From assembly GCA_903873135.1 (NCBI GenBank), contig CAIQNH010000027.1:1-32219 (forward strand): a stretch of 32,219 nt of DNA, written 5' to 3'. The stretch is from an uncultured Actinomycetes bacterium (GTDB lineage Bacteria; Actinomycetota; Acidimicrobiia; Acidimicrobiales; Microtrichaceae). Shown here one piece after another: positions 22,773 through 30,924 of this stretch. A program made the position numbers and the translations under genes. Every line of letters starts with the position of its first letter. The first letter of the stretch is position 1. Under the pieces are notes generated by a model. It was given only the letters and a program-made list of their open reading frames with translations, searched no databases and was not told the DNA's origin.

Positions 22773-23999
22773 GTGCGTGCGCTCGTGTTCATGACCGACC
22801 CGGGCGAGGTCCCGGCACCTCCACCGGACGCGCCACGGCTCGTCCAGCACCTGGCGACGACGCCGATGGCGATCGAGGACCTCCCGGATCCGACGGTGCT
22901 CGGCGACGACTGGGCGGTCCTGCGGACCCGCATGTGCGGCATCTGCGGGTCGGACTCCAAGCAGGTGCTCATGGACTTCGACGACGCCGGCGACAACCCC
23001 ATGACCGCGTTCATCTCGTTCCCGCAGGTGCTGGGCCACGAGGTCGTCGCCGACGTGGTCGACGCAGGTCCGGCGTTCGACCTCCCCGTCGGCCAGCGGG
23101 TCGTGCTCAACCCGTGGCTCTCGTGCGCGCCCAGGGGCATCGAGCCGCCGTGCCCGGAGTGTGCGGTCGGCAACTACAGCGCCTGCTGGGGGTTCCTCGA
23201 CGGACGACTCGCCCCGGGCATCCACACCGGGAACTCCTCGGACGCCACGGGTGGGTTCGCCGACCTGCTCCCCGCCCACCGGCTCATGTCGTTCCCCGTT
23301 CCCGACGACGTCCCCGACGAGGTGGCCGTCCTGGCGGACCCCTTCTCCGTGTCGCTGCACGCCATCACCCGCAACCCGCCGCCTCCGGGCGGACGTGCGG
23401 TCGTGTACGGCGCCGGCGCGCTCGGCACGACCGCCACGGCCATCCTCCGGGCGCTGCACCCCGACGTGGAGGTGGCGACGATCGCACGCTGGCCCGCGCA
23501 GGCGGCCCTCGCCCGACGGCTCGGCGCCACCGTGTTCCAGCCCGAGCCGCGCGAGGCGCTGATCGAGGAGGTCGCCGAGTGGTGCGGGGCGACCCTGCGG
23601 TCGCCGTGGGAGGGACTCCCCGTCGCGTACCCGAGCCACGTCGACTGCGTCTACGACACGGTCGGCTACCCCGAGACCGTCGAGGTCGGCCTCCGGATCC
23701 TGGGACACGGTGGACAGCTCGTGCAGCTCGGGGTGGCGTCGCCCGCTCGGTTCGAGTGGACGCCGTGGTACTTCAAGGAACTCCGGCTGATCGGCTCCAA
23801 CGCCTTCGGGGTCGAGGAGGTCGACGGCGTGCGACAGCACGCGATCGAGCACTACCTCGACCTGGTGCGCGACGGACGGATCGACCTGAGCGGCATGCTC
23901 ACCCACACCTTCCGCCTCGAGGACTGGCGCGACGCGTTCCGCACGATCATCGACCAGGGCGACCGGGACGCCGTCAAGGTCGCGTTCGACTTCCGGTGA
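22773..23999 (+). CDS. Zinc-dependent alcohol dehydrogenase-type oxidoreductase
   Basis: This 408-residue MDR-superfamily protein has catalytic-zinc ligand C55 in MCGICGSDSKQ, H89-E90 in LGHEVV, structural-zinc cysteines C118, C127, C130 and C138 (spacing x8, x2, x7), and a Rossmann VYGAGALGTTA. It should oxidise or reduce an alcohol/aldehyde with NAD(P). The tail LEDWRDAFRTIIDQGDRDAVKVAFDF is the usual MDR end. GTG at 22773 has GGGAGGGAGG upstream, 28 bp after the aminotransferase. It overlaps the amidohydrolase as GTGA. In the operon it may handle the aldehyde made by the aminotransferase (inference). Confidence 0.9.
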   Translation: MRALVFMTDPGEVPAPPPDAPRLVQHLATTPMAIEDLPDPTVLGDDWAVLRTRMCGICGSDSKQVLMDFDDAGDNPMTAFISFPQVLGHEVVADVVDAGPAFDLPVGQRVVLNPWLSCAPRGIEPPCPECAVGNYSACWGFLDGRLAPGIHTGNSSDATGGFADLLPAHRLMSFPVPDDVPDEVAVLADPFSVSLHAITRNPPPPGGRAVVYGAGALGTTATAILRALHPDVEVATIARWPAQAALARRLGATVFQPEPREALIEEVAEWCGATLRSPWEGLPVAYPSHVDCVYDTVGYPETVEVGLRILGHGGQLVQLGVASPARFEWTPWYFKELRLIGSNAFGVEEVDGVRQHAIEHYLDLVRDGRIDLSGMLTHTFRLEDWRDAFRTIIDQGDRDAVKVAFDFR

Positions 24000-25591
24000 A
24001 CGAGCTCTCCAGCTCGCCGGGGACCAGCGCTGCTCGGCGCACGGTGTTCCGGGGCGGGCCGATCCTCACGATGGGACCACGCGGCACCGTCGAGTCGATC
24101 GTCGTCAGGGGCGACCGTGTGGAGGCAGTGGGCGAACGGTCGCTCGGTGACGCTGCGGTCGCGGACGGGGCCGCCGTCGTGGAGTTGGCCGGCCGCACGC
24201 TGGTACCGGGGTTCGTCGACGCCCACTGCCACCTGTCGGTCACAGCGCTCGAGGCCGAGTGGCTCGACTGCCGTGACCTGACCGACGAGTCCACCCTGGC
24301 CGCAGGAATGCGGGCGCTGGCGGACGCCCGACCACACGTCGAGTGGATCCGCGGGTGTCGCTGGGACGAGTCCACCGGACTGCGACCCACGCTGAGGGTG
24401 CTCGACGAGGCCACCGGTGACCGTCCGGCGATCGTGGTGCACCACACCTTCCACCAGGCGGTGGTGAACTCGTCGGCGCTCGACCGGCTCGGGATCGGGC
24501 GCAGGTCCGCTGCGGTGGACGAGGACGTGGAACGCGGCCCGGACGGCCTGGCGACGGGGCTCCTGACCGAACGCGCCTTCGGCCGGGCGCACGCCGAGTC
24601 GGTGCGGGCGTTCACTGACCCCGACCGCTACGACGAGTTGCTCGTCGCCCGGGCCCGGGCGCTCCACGAGCACGGGATCACCGCCGTCCACGACGCTGCC
24701 GTCGACGCCACCGCGGAGGCCCGCTACCGGGCACTCGCGAGCAGCGGGGCACTGCCCGTGTCGGTCCTGGTGATGCCGGCCGCCACGCCGTTCCTGTCCA
24801 ACGACCTGGGCGAGCGACTCGACGGCCCGGTCACCGGCGAGGGCGACGAGTGGCTGCGCGTCGGGCCCGTGAAGTGCTTCGCCGACGGTGGCGTGGCGCC
24901 GGCGATCGACGTCCACCACCACGGACACCACGTCGCGTTCGGCCAGCGCTTCGACGACCTCGCCGACGCCGTGCTCACAGCGACCGATCGGGGCTTCCGG
25001 GTGGCGGTGCACGCCATGGGCAACGCCGGGGTGGCCGCGGCACTGGACGCCTTCACCGCGGCCGCCAGGAGACGTCCGGGCAGCGACCACCGTTTCCGGC
25101 TGGAGCACGCCGGGCTCGCCTCCGCAGCACAGGCACGCCGGGCAGCCGGGCTCGGTGCCGTCGGAGTGGTCCAGCCAGGGTTCGTGGAGCACGTCGGGCG
25201 GAGCACCGCCGGGTTCGCCCCGGACGACGCCACCTGGCTGCCGTTCGCCACGCTGATCGAGGCGGGCGTGCCGGTCGCCGGCTCCTCGGACGACCCGTGC
25301 GGTCCGATCGACCCCCTCCACTGCGCACTGCTGGGCGAGCGTCGCCACACCTCCGGCGGGATCCCGGTGACACCCTCGGAGTCGGTCCCCGTGGCCGACT
25401 GGCTCCGGGCCTACACCGCCGGCGCGGCACTGGCCGGTGGCCAGGAGGGCGAACGTGGCTCGCTGCAGGCCGGTCTCCGGGCCGACCTGGCGGTGCTGGC
25501 GCCCACCACGACCGGTCCGTCCTCGTTCCGGGTCGACGCCACGTGGATCGGGGGCCGCGAGGTGTTCGGGCGCACGTCCGGGACGGACTGA
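23996..25591 (+). CDS. Amidohydrolase family protein (YtcJ-like)
   Basis: This 531-residue metal-dependent hydrolase of the amidohydrolase superfamily has a beta-sandwich N-terminus with VELAGRTLVPGFVDAHCHL (H77 and H79 of the HxH metal motif), PVKCFADGGVAP with the bridging lysine position, HHHGHH, FRVAVHAMGNAG, HRFRLEHAGLA and PVAGSSDDPCGPIDP. This matches the YtcJ-like amidohydrolase-3 group, whose members cleave amide or cyclic C-N bonds in N-acyl or carbamoyl compounds. The GTG start overlaps the dehydrogenase stop (GTGA), completing a four-gene unit with the TetR regulator. The substrate is unknown. Confidence 0.88.
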   Translation: MNELSSSPGTSAARRTVFRGGPILTMGPRGTVESIVVRGDRVEAVGERSLGDAAVADGAAVVELAGRTLVPGFVDAHCHLSVTALEAEWLDCRDLTDESTLAAGMRALADARPHVEWIRGCRWDESTGLRPTLRVLDEATGDRPAIVVHHTFHQAVVNSSALDRLGIGRRSAAVDEDVERGPDGLATGLLTERAFGRAHAESVRAFTDPDRYDELLVARARALHEHGITAVHDAAVDATAEARYRALASSGALPVSVLVMPAATPFLSNDLGERLDGPVTGEGDEWLRVGPVKCFADGGVAPAIDVHHHGHHVAFGQRFDDLADAVLTATDRGFRVAVHAMGNAGVAAALDAFTAAARRRPGSDHRFRLEHAGLASAAQARRAAGLGAVGVVQPGFVEHVGRSTAGFAPDDATWLPFATLIEAGVPVAGSSDDPCGPIDPLHCALLGERRHTSGGIPVTPSESVPVADWLRAYTAGAALAGGQEGERGSLQAGLRADLAVLAPTTTGPSSFRVDATWIGGREVFGRTSGTD

Positions 25592-25597
25592 GCCCCG

Positions 25598-25626
25598 TGA
25601 CGGCGACCCCGGTCGACCGGTACCGT
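25598..25626 (+). promoter_or_regulatory. Candidate promoter of the tandem lipoproteins with a palindrome in its spacer
   Basis: TGACGG (25598-25603), a 17-bp spacer and TACCGT (25621-25626) make a plausible -35/-10 pair. The spacer ends in the 12-bp palindrome CCGGTCGACCGG (25609-25620). The leader would be about 60 nt with an AGAGGAGG ribosome site. Confidence 0.35.
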
Positions 25627-25692
25627 GGTGACGTCCCCGGTGCGGCTACAGCCGTGACCGTTCCGGGCGATGTGGGGTGGAGAGGAGGCGAC

Positions 25693-26940
25693 GTGGCACA
25701 CGCCGGTCGACGGGCGATCGCCCGCAGCACAGCGGTCCTGGCCGTCACGTCGATGCTCGCCGCCCTCCTGGCCGCGTGCGCCGCACCATCGGGCGGCACG
25801 ACCGTCACCCAGGGCTACTACGGCGGCGAGATCTCGGTCCTGAACTCGCCCGTGACCTACGGCTACGACGGTGTGGCCGGACAGGACCTCAACCTCTTCT
25901 ACGGACTCTCCTTCGCCGAGACGCAGCGACGACTGGAGCTCGTCGCTCCCGGCGGCGGCGTGGTGGCACCGATCGAGCAGCGCGACGGCGCCACCGATCG
26001 GTTCATCCTGCCGACGACGGGCCGCTACTCGATCCGCCTCCTGTACCCGAACGCCGACACCAAGGTGCAGCGGTTCTCGCTGGTGGTCAGTCGTGACGAG
26101 GACCGGGGGCCCACCGACCTCGGACCGCTCGGGTCGGTGTTCATCGGCCAGGAGGTGACCTACCACTACGCCGGGACCGCCGGCGAGCAGCTCAACCGCT
26201 ACCAGGTCGCCCGGGTCGTGGCTCCCGACGGGACCCGCCTCGGCGACAACGGGCTGCGATCGGCGCAGGTGACGCTGCCGGTCACCGGGGACTACCGGAT
26301 CGTGGCCACCAACAGCGTCGCCGTCCTGAGCAACGACCTCCCGCCGATCGCAGCGTCGCTCGGCCGAGTGGACCTGCCACCCCTGCAGCGGGGCCAGCAC
26401 GTCGACGTGCTGTACGCCGGCACCGTCGGTGAGGCGCTCGGGGTCGGCACGACCGCCTACGACCTCGAGCTGGCCGTCGGCCGGGCGGACTGGACGCCAC
26501 TGTCGCCCACGCCGTCGAGTCGGGGGAGCCGGTTCGTGCTCCCGGCGACCGCCACCTACCGGGTGGTCGCCACCGGCCAGACGTTCGGGACGCCGGCCGC
26601 CTCGGCGCTGTGGTTCAGCCACGACCTGGAGCTGGGCGCAGTCGGCGAGGGGTCGTTCGCCACGCCGTCCCGGGTGCCCGGCCAGTCCGTCGTCCTGCGC
26701 CACGCGAGGCCCTCCGGCGGGGCGTTCCGCGTCCGCACCTTCGACCCCCCGGGCCTCAAGCCCCGGATCTTCGTGACCGGGCCGACCGGTCTGACCCTGA
26801 CGGGTGTCACGGAGTCGGGTCCGAGCGACCCGTGGACCACCTACTCCCCCGCCGAATCCGGTGAGCACACCGTCCTGGTCGTCCCCACCGAGAGCCCCGG
26901 GGACGGACCGATCACCGTCGAACTCGACGACCTCCCCTGA
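25693..26940 (+). CDS. PPC-like lipoprotein, first of a tandem paralogous pair
   Basis: The 415-residue product has a signal peptide and lipobox LAAC (C29) followed by CAAPSGGTTVTQG. The rest is built of repeated beta-sandwich-like blocks: SVLNSPVTYGYDGVAGQ, IRLLYPNADTKVQ, YHYAGTAGEQLNR, LPVTGDYRIVA, and a final block with FRVRTFDPPGLKP and ESGEHTVLVVP. The pattern (turn G-T-A-G-E-x-L-N and P-x-T-G-x-Y-x-I) resembles the PPC domain of secreted bacterial proteins, which supports folding or export rather than catalysis. No enzymatic motif is seen. GTG at 25693 has AGAGGAGG 5 nt upstream. It shares high DNA and protein identity with the next gene. Confidence 0.72.
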   Translation: MAHAGRRAIARSTAVLAVTSMLAALLAACAAPSGGTTVTQGYYGGEISVLNSPVTYGYDGVAGQDLNLFYGLSFAETQRRLELVAPGGGVVAPIEQRDGATDRFILPTTGRYSIRLLYPNADTKVQRFSLVVSRDEDRGPTDLGPLGSVFIGQEVTYHYAGTAGEQLNRYQVARVVAPDGTRLGDNGLRSAQVTLPVTGDYRIVATNSVAVLSNDLPPIAASLGRVDLPPLQRGQHVDVLYAGTVGEALGVGTTAYDLELAVGRADWTPLSPTPSSRGSRFVLPATATYRVVATGQTFGTPAASALWFSHDLELGAVGEGSFATPSRVPGQSVVLRHARPSGGAFRVRTFDPPGLKPRIFVTGPTGLTLTGVTESGPSDPWTTYSPAESGEHTVLVVPTESPGDGPITVELDDLP

Positions 26941-26965
26941 GCGCACCCGAGAGGAGCCCCGAGAC

Positions 26966-28225
26966 GTGCAGACCCGACTGACCGCAGCCGCCATCGTCGT
27001 CCTCGCGACCGCCGCCGCCGTCCTGACCGGCTGCGCCGCACCCTCCGGCGGAACCACCGTCACGCAGGGCTCGTACTCGGGCGAGTACTCCGTCCTGAAC
27101 TCGCCCGTCACCTACGGCTACGACGGCGTCGCCGGCCAGACCGTCAACCTGCTGCTCTACGACAACCGACCGTTCTTCAACCCGAACCTGGACCCGCCGA
27201 CGCTCGACCTGATCGCACCGGGCGGTGCGGTCGTCCCGGTGGCGTCCACACGCGGCACGACCCGGATCTACGAACTCCCCGTGACCGGCCGCTACTCGGT
27301 CGCGCTCCGGTACCCGTCGGCCGACCTGGGTGTCCTGACCTACACCCTGGCGGTGAGCCAGGACCAGGACCGCGGTGCGACGGGGCTCGGACCGATCGCG
27401 CCCATCGGCTCGCTCATCCCCGGTCAGGCGGTCACCTACACCTACGCCGGAACCGCCGGTGAGCACCTGAACCGGTTCCTGGTCGACGACGTCGTCGCAC
27501 CCGACGGCACCAGCGTCCCTCCGAACGGTCGGCGGACCAGTCAGGTGACGCTCCCCGTCACCGGGAACTACCGGATCGAGGTGACCCAGACCGGGGCCAC
27601 CCTGAGCAACGACCTCCCGGCCGTGCCCGTGGACCTGGGACCCACCAGCGTGCCGACCCTGCTCCCCGGCCAGCACGTGTCGCTGCTGTACACGGCGACC
27701 GCCGGCGAGACCATCGGGCTCAGCTCGACGTTCAACGTCGGCGTGCAGCTCCGCAACGCCGACGAGACCGTGTTCGACCCGACCGAGATCCTCCCCCGGA
27801 CTCGCTACACCTTCACCGACGCCGGCACGTACCAGGTGGTGGTCAGGGGCTCCAACAACAGCAGCGGCGCGTTCGTCTGGCTCAGCGAGACCCTCGACCT
27901 CGGTGTGCTCGAGGAGGGGTCCTACCCGACGCCGGGTCGGCTCCCCGGGCAGGCCGCCGCCGCTGGCGTGGTCGCCGACGCCGGCGGACGGTTCCGGATC
28001 CGCACGTTCGACCCGCCCGGCGTCAAGCCCGGCGTGACGGTCCGCTCGCCGAACGGTTCGATCCTGGAGGGGGTGGTGGACGAGGGGCCTCCCTTCGATC
28101 CGGACCCGTGGGTGACCTTCACCGCCACCGAGTCGGGCGTGCACTCCGTCCTGGTGGTGCCGAGGAGCGTCGGCGTCGTCCCGGGCTCGGACCTGATCAC
28201 GCTCGAGATCGACGCGCTCCCCTGA
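26966..28225 (+). CDS. PPC-like lipoprotein, second of a tandem paralogous pair
   Basis: The 419-residue product has lipobox LTGC (C23) and the same mature start CAAPSGGTTVTQG, then SVLNSPVTYGYDGVAGQ, YTYAGTAGEHLNRF, LPVTGNYRIEV, NDLPAVPVDLGP, RIRTFDPPGVKP and ESGVHSVLVVP. Its blocks match those of the upstream gene one for one. It lies 25 bp after that gene, with GAGAGGAG before GTG 26966, so the two are cotranscribed. It is a duplicated surface lipoprotein of unknown function. The region between the blocks has diverged more than the first about 45 mature residues. Confidence 0.72.
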   Translation: MQTRLTAAAIVVLATAAAVLTGCAAPSGGTTVTQGSYSGEYSVLNSPVTYGYDGVAGQTVNLLLYDNRPFFNPNLDPPTLDLIAPGGAVVPVASTRGTTRIYELPVTGRYSVALRYPSADLGVLTYTLAVSQDQDRGATGLGPIAPIGSLIPGQAVTYTYAGTAGEHLNRFLVDDVVAPDGTSVPPNGRRTSQVTLPVTGNYRIEVTQTGATLSNDLPAVPVDLGPTSVPTLLPGQHVSLLYTATAGETIGLSSTFNVGVQLRNADETVFDPTEILPRTRYTFTDAGTYQVVVRGSNNSSGAFVWLSETLDLGVLEEGSYPTPGRLPGQAAAAGVVADAGGRFRIRTFDPPGVKPGVTVRSPNGSILEGVVDEGPPFDPDPWVTFTATESGVHSVLVVPRSVGVVPGSDLITLEIDALP

Positions 28226-28226
28226 G

Positions 28227-28253
28227 CGGGGGCGGCGCCGTCACCCGCCCCCG
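28227..28253. terminator. GC hairpin between convergent lipoprotein and PhyH-type genes
   Basis: CGGGGGCG (28227-28234) pairs with CGCCCCCG (28246-28253) around an 11-nt loop, and covers the stop codon of the minus-strand dioxygenase gene (28243-28241). There is no U-run. Confidence 0.6.
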
Positions 28254-29080
28254 AAACCGGTTCCTCCGCGATCGGAACGGAGGACCGAGATCGGGTCGCG
28301 CAGGTCGCCGACGTAGCCGAGCGCGTAGCTCCCCAGCGAGTAGCCCATGAGTCGCTGGACCCGCTCGGGCAGGTTCCGCGCCACCTCGAGCGGCACCGAC
28401 AGGTACTGGTTCTCCTCCTGACGCAGCCAGCCGAGGGTGTAGTCCACGTTCAGACCCACACGGGTCTCGTCGCTCCGGTTGGCGCCACCGCCGTGGACGG
28501 TCGAGCCGGTGTAGATCACGACCGACCCGCGCGGCATCTCAGCGGACACCGCGTCGTCATCGGTGGCCGTGACCTCGGCGAGGCGGTGGCTCCCGGGTAC
28601 CACCCGGGTGGCCCCGGTGGCCTCGGTGAAGTCGGTGAGCGCCCAGATGGTCGAGACCTCCACGACCAGTTCGGGCGGGAACGGGTGGAAGTCGAAGCAC
28701 CACTGGTCCCGGTGGAGTCCCTGGGCCGGCGAGTCGGGTCCGATCGCGATGGCCTGGGTGAGGTGCAGCTGGAACGTCGACTTGTCCGGACCGAGGACCC
28801 GGTCGACCACGTCGAGGACGAGGTCGTGGGCGACCAGGCCGACCGACGACGGCGACCGGCCGAGGATGGCCCCGACGCGCCGGGTGTTGCGGCCCTCGAA
28901 GTCGTCGGCGCCGGGCCGGACGGCGTCGAGGTGCGGCCGGAGTTCGGCCAGCACGGCGTCGCAGGTGGCCTCGTCGACGAGCCGCTCGACCACGCACACG
29001 CCGTGGTCGCTCACCGCTGCCGAGACGTCCTCGACCGTCGCGGTGGTCCCGTCGACCCGCGGGAGTTCGGGGCGGGTCAC
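28241..29080 (-). CDS. Phytanoyl-CoA dioxygenase (PhyH)-like Fe(II)/2-oxoglutarate oxygenase
   Basis: The 279-residue protein has the PhyH double-stranded beta-helix features: H123-x-D125 in GLHRDQW, the distal H196 in TGSTVHGGGANRS, and R207 in DETRVGL, a 2-oxoglutarate-binding position. The middle AIAIGPDSPAQG and VEVSTIWALTDFTEATGATRVVPGSH are family-typical. It should hydroxylate a carbon of an unknown acyl or small-molecule substrate. GTG at 29080 overlaps the preceding oxidoreductase stop (GTGA), so both form one operon. Confidence 0.88.
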   Translation of the reverse strand: MTRPELPRVDGTTATVEDVSAAVSDHGVCVVERLVDEATCDAVLAELRPHLDAVRPGADDFEGRNTRRVGAILGRSPSSVGLVAHDLVLDVVDRVLGPDKSTFQLHLTQAIAIGPDSPAQGLHRDQWCFDFHPFPPELVVEVSTIWALTDFTEATGATRVVPGSHRLAEVTATDDDAVSAEMPRGSVVIYTGSTVHGGGANRSDETRVGLNVDYTLGWLRQEENQYLSVPLEVARNLPERVQRLMGYSLGSYALGYVGDLRDPISVLRSDRGGTGFGGG

Positions 29081-30273
29081 GAGCCCACCACCACGGGGCG
29101 GTCACCGGGCCGGGGGTCGACGAGCGGACAGCGGGTGCCGGTGTAGATGGTGGGCATGCAGCGGTTGCAGTGGACGCAGCCGGACGCCTCGGCGGTCCCG
29201 TCGGACCACCCGCGGATCAGGTCGGGATCGTGCAGCAGCGCCCGGCCGAGCGCCACGAGGTCGAACCCCTCGGCGATCGCCTCCTCGGCGGTGCTCCGCC
29301 GGCTGATCCCCCCGAGGAGGACGAGCGGCAGCGTGAGCTCCTCCCGGAACCTGCGGGCCATGGGCAGGAAGTAGGCCTCGGAGTAGGGGTAGCTGCGCAG
29401 GAACCGGGAGCCGACCAGTCGGAACCCTCCCCGCAGGTACCACGGGAGGGTCTGTCGGAACTCCCGCAACGGGGCCGCCCCCTTGAACAGGTACATGGGG
29501 TTGGCGAGCGAGCTGCCCCCGGTGAGCTCGAGCGCGTCGAGGTGGCCGTCGTCCTGGAGCCAGCGGGCCACCTGCAGGCTGTCGTCGAGCTGGAGGCCTG
29601 TGCGGACCCCGTCGACCATGTTCACCTTGGCGGTGACCGCCACGTGGTCGCCCGCGCCGGAGCGAACCGCCTCGACGATCCGCCGGGACAGGCGGGCCCG
29701 GCCCTCGAGCGTGCCGCCCCACTCGTCGCTGCGTCGGTTGAGCGCCGGGGAGAGGAACGCGCTCGGGAGGTAGTTGTGGCCCAGGTGCACCTCGAGCGAG
29801 TCGAACCCGGCCTCGGTCGCCCGGGCCGCAGCGGACCGGAAGTCGCCGACGATCCGTTCCAGATCGGCGGTGGTGGCGGCGCGGGTCCGACGGAGGCCGA
29901 GCGGGTTGAACATGCGGCCCGGAGCGATCGCCTGCACGCCGTTGGACGCGGCGTTGGCCACCGGCCCGGCGTGTCCCAGCTGCGCAGCGGCGAGCGCACC
30001 CTCGGCGTGGACGGCGTCGGTGAGGCGACGCAGGTCCGCGGCGGTGCGGTCGTCGAGGACCAGACACCCGGCGTCGGTGCGGCCCTCGGGTGCGACGGCC
30101 AGGTAGGCGACGGTCGTCATCGCCACGCCGCCGGCGGCGATCCGGCGGTGGAACTCGACCAGGTCGTCGGTGACCACACCACCGGGCGATCGGCCCTCGA
30201 ACGTGGCGGCCTTGACGGTGCGGTTGCGGAGCCGCAGCGGGCCGAGCGAGACCGGTTCGAACAGGGTCGCCAC
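29077..30273 (-). CDS. Old-yellow-enzyme-family NADH:flavin oxidoreductase with an Fe-S cysteine set
   Basis: This 398-residue FMN TIM-barrel protein has LFEPVSLGPLRLRNRTVKAA, AQLGHAGPVA, EVHLGHNYLPSAFLSPALNRRSDEWGG (described as adjoining blocks), VALGRALLHDPDLI and a C-terminal cysteine group C366-x2-C369-x2-C372-x9-C382. That resembles the [4Fe-4S] ligands of the 2,4-dienoyl-CoA reductase/trimethylamine dehydrogenase branch, with shorter spacing. The additional FAD/NAD(P) domain of that branch is absent, since the protein ends 16 residues after the last cysteine. It probably reduces an enone or enoate, using electrons from a separate donor. The GTG at 30273 is 6 nt after CAGACT. Confidence 0.85.
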   Translation of the reverse strand: MATLFEPVSLGPLRLRNRTVKAATFEGRSPGGVVTDDLVEFHRRIAAGGVAMTTVAYLAVAPEGRTDAGCLVLDDRTAADLRRLTDAVHAEGALAAAQLGHAGPVANAASNGVQAIAPGRMFNPLGLRRTRAATTADLERIVGDFRSAAARATEAGFDSLEVHLGHNYLPSAFLSPALNRRSDEWGGTLEGRARLSRRIVEAVRSGAGDHVAVTAKVNMVDGVRTGLQLDDSLQVARWLQDDGHLDALELTGGSSLANPMYLFKGAAPLREFRQTLPWYLRGGFRLVGSRFLRSYPYSEAYFLPMARRFREELTLPLVLLGGISRRSTAEEAIAEGFDLVALGRALLHDPDLIRGWSDGTAEASGCVHCNRCMPTIYTGTRCPLVDPRPGDRPVVVGS

Positions 30274-30279
30274 GGGGGC

Positions 30280-30285
30280 AGTCTG
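30280..30285 (-). promoter_or_regulatory. -10-like CAGACT before the OYE-family gene
   Basis: CAGACT lies 6 nt before the GTG at 30273. The same hexamer and spacing as before the alpha/beta-hydrolase support leaderless expression, though the match to TANNNT is partial. Confidence 0.4.
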
Positions 30286-30322
30286 TCCGATGGGACGAGG
30301 TGGTGCCCGACCTGGCGGAGGA

Positions 30323-30760
30323 TCAGCCCGCCACGACCCCGTCGGCGGGTGACACGATGCGCCGCCCGCTGACCTCGGTCGGGACCAGCCGCACGTAGCG
30401 ACGCTTGTCCCCCGGGCCCCACGGCCGCAGCGGCAGTTCCTGCACGGCCATCAGGTCGTCGAGGTGGTCGATCTCCTCGGCGTGCGCCCGAACCACGACC
30501 GACCAGCCGGTGTGGAACATCGGGTCGACCGAGTCGATCTCCAGGGCGACGGCCGTCCCGAGCAGCGTGGCGGCGAGCTTGGTGCCCTCGGAGGTCAGGT
30601 AGACGATCGTGTGGTCGTCGACGAGGTAGTTGATGGGGAACACCTCGGGCTCCCCTGCGATGGACACGGCGAGACGGCCGATGTGGTGCGACTCGAGGAA
30701 CCGCCAGCACTCCTCGGTCGAGAGCACCTCGAGCCCCGATCGGTCGAACGTCCTGTCCAC
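30323..30760 (-). CDS. PNPOx-like (split-barrel) FMN/F420-binding protein
   Basis: This 145-residue protein fits the pyridoxamine-5'-phosphate-oxidase-like split barrel: LSTEECWRFLESHHIGRLAVSIAGEPEVFPINYLVDDHTIVYLTSEGTKL, described by segment, then a loop SVVVRAHAEEIDHL, and RRYVRLVPTEVSGRRI. These are typical of the group that binds FMN, F420 or heme and reduces small substrates. The cofactor is not determined from the sequence. GTG at 30760 has GGAGG 7 nt upstream. It lies upstream of the OYE and PhyH-like genes on the same strand, with a 49-bp gap to the OYE gene. Confidence 0.8.
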   Translation of the reverse strand: MDRTFDRSGLEVLSTEECWRFLESHHIGRLAVSIAGEPEVFPINYLVDDHTIVYLTSEGTKLAATLLGTAVALEIDSVDPMFHTGWSVVVRAHAEEIDHLDDLMAVQELPLRPWGPGDKRRYVRLVPTEVSGRRIVSPADGVVAG

Positions 30761-30788
30761 GTCGGTACCTCCGTCTCGTCCCTCGTCC

Positions 30789-30794
30789 AACGTA
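30789..30794 (-). promoter_or_regulatory. -10 box TACGTT for the PNPOx-like gene
   Basis: TACGTT lies about 28 nt before the GTG at 30760, giving a short leader with the GGAGG ribosome site. This unit is not leaderless. Confidence 0.45.
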
Positions 30795-30908
30795 CCGACG
30801 GCCTCCTCCGACCCCTCGGGGGTGTGACGGGAGTCCCCCGGACGTCGCAGCGGCGGCCGGCGGGCCGTCACGGCCGCCGTCACTGGTGTCGTGCCGGGAG
30901 TCGCCCAC

Positions 30909-30914
30909 TACAGT
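30909..30914 (+). promoter_or_regulatory. -10 box TACAGT for tRNA-Ser(GCT)
   Basis: TACAGT ends 10 nt before the first base of the tRNA. The 164 bp between the PNPOx-like gene and the tRNA holds this and the minus-strand promoter. I see no other element there. Confidence 0.5.
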
Positions 30915-30924
30915 GATCGGACCC

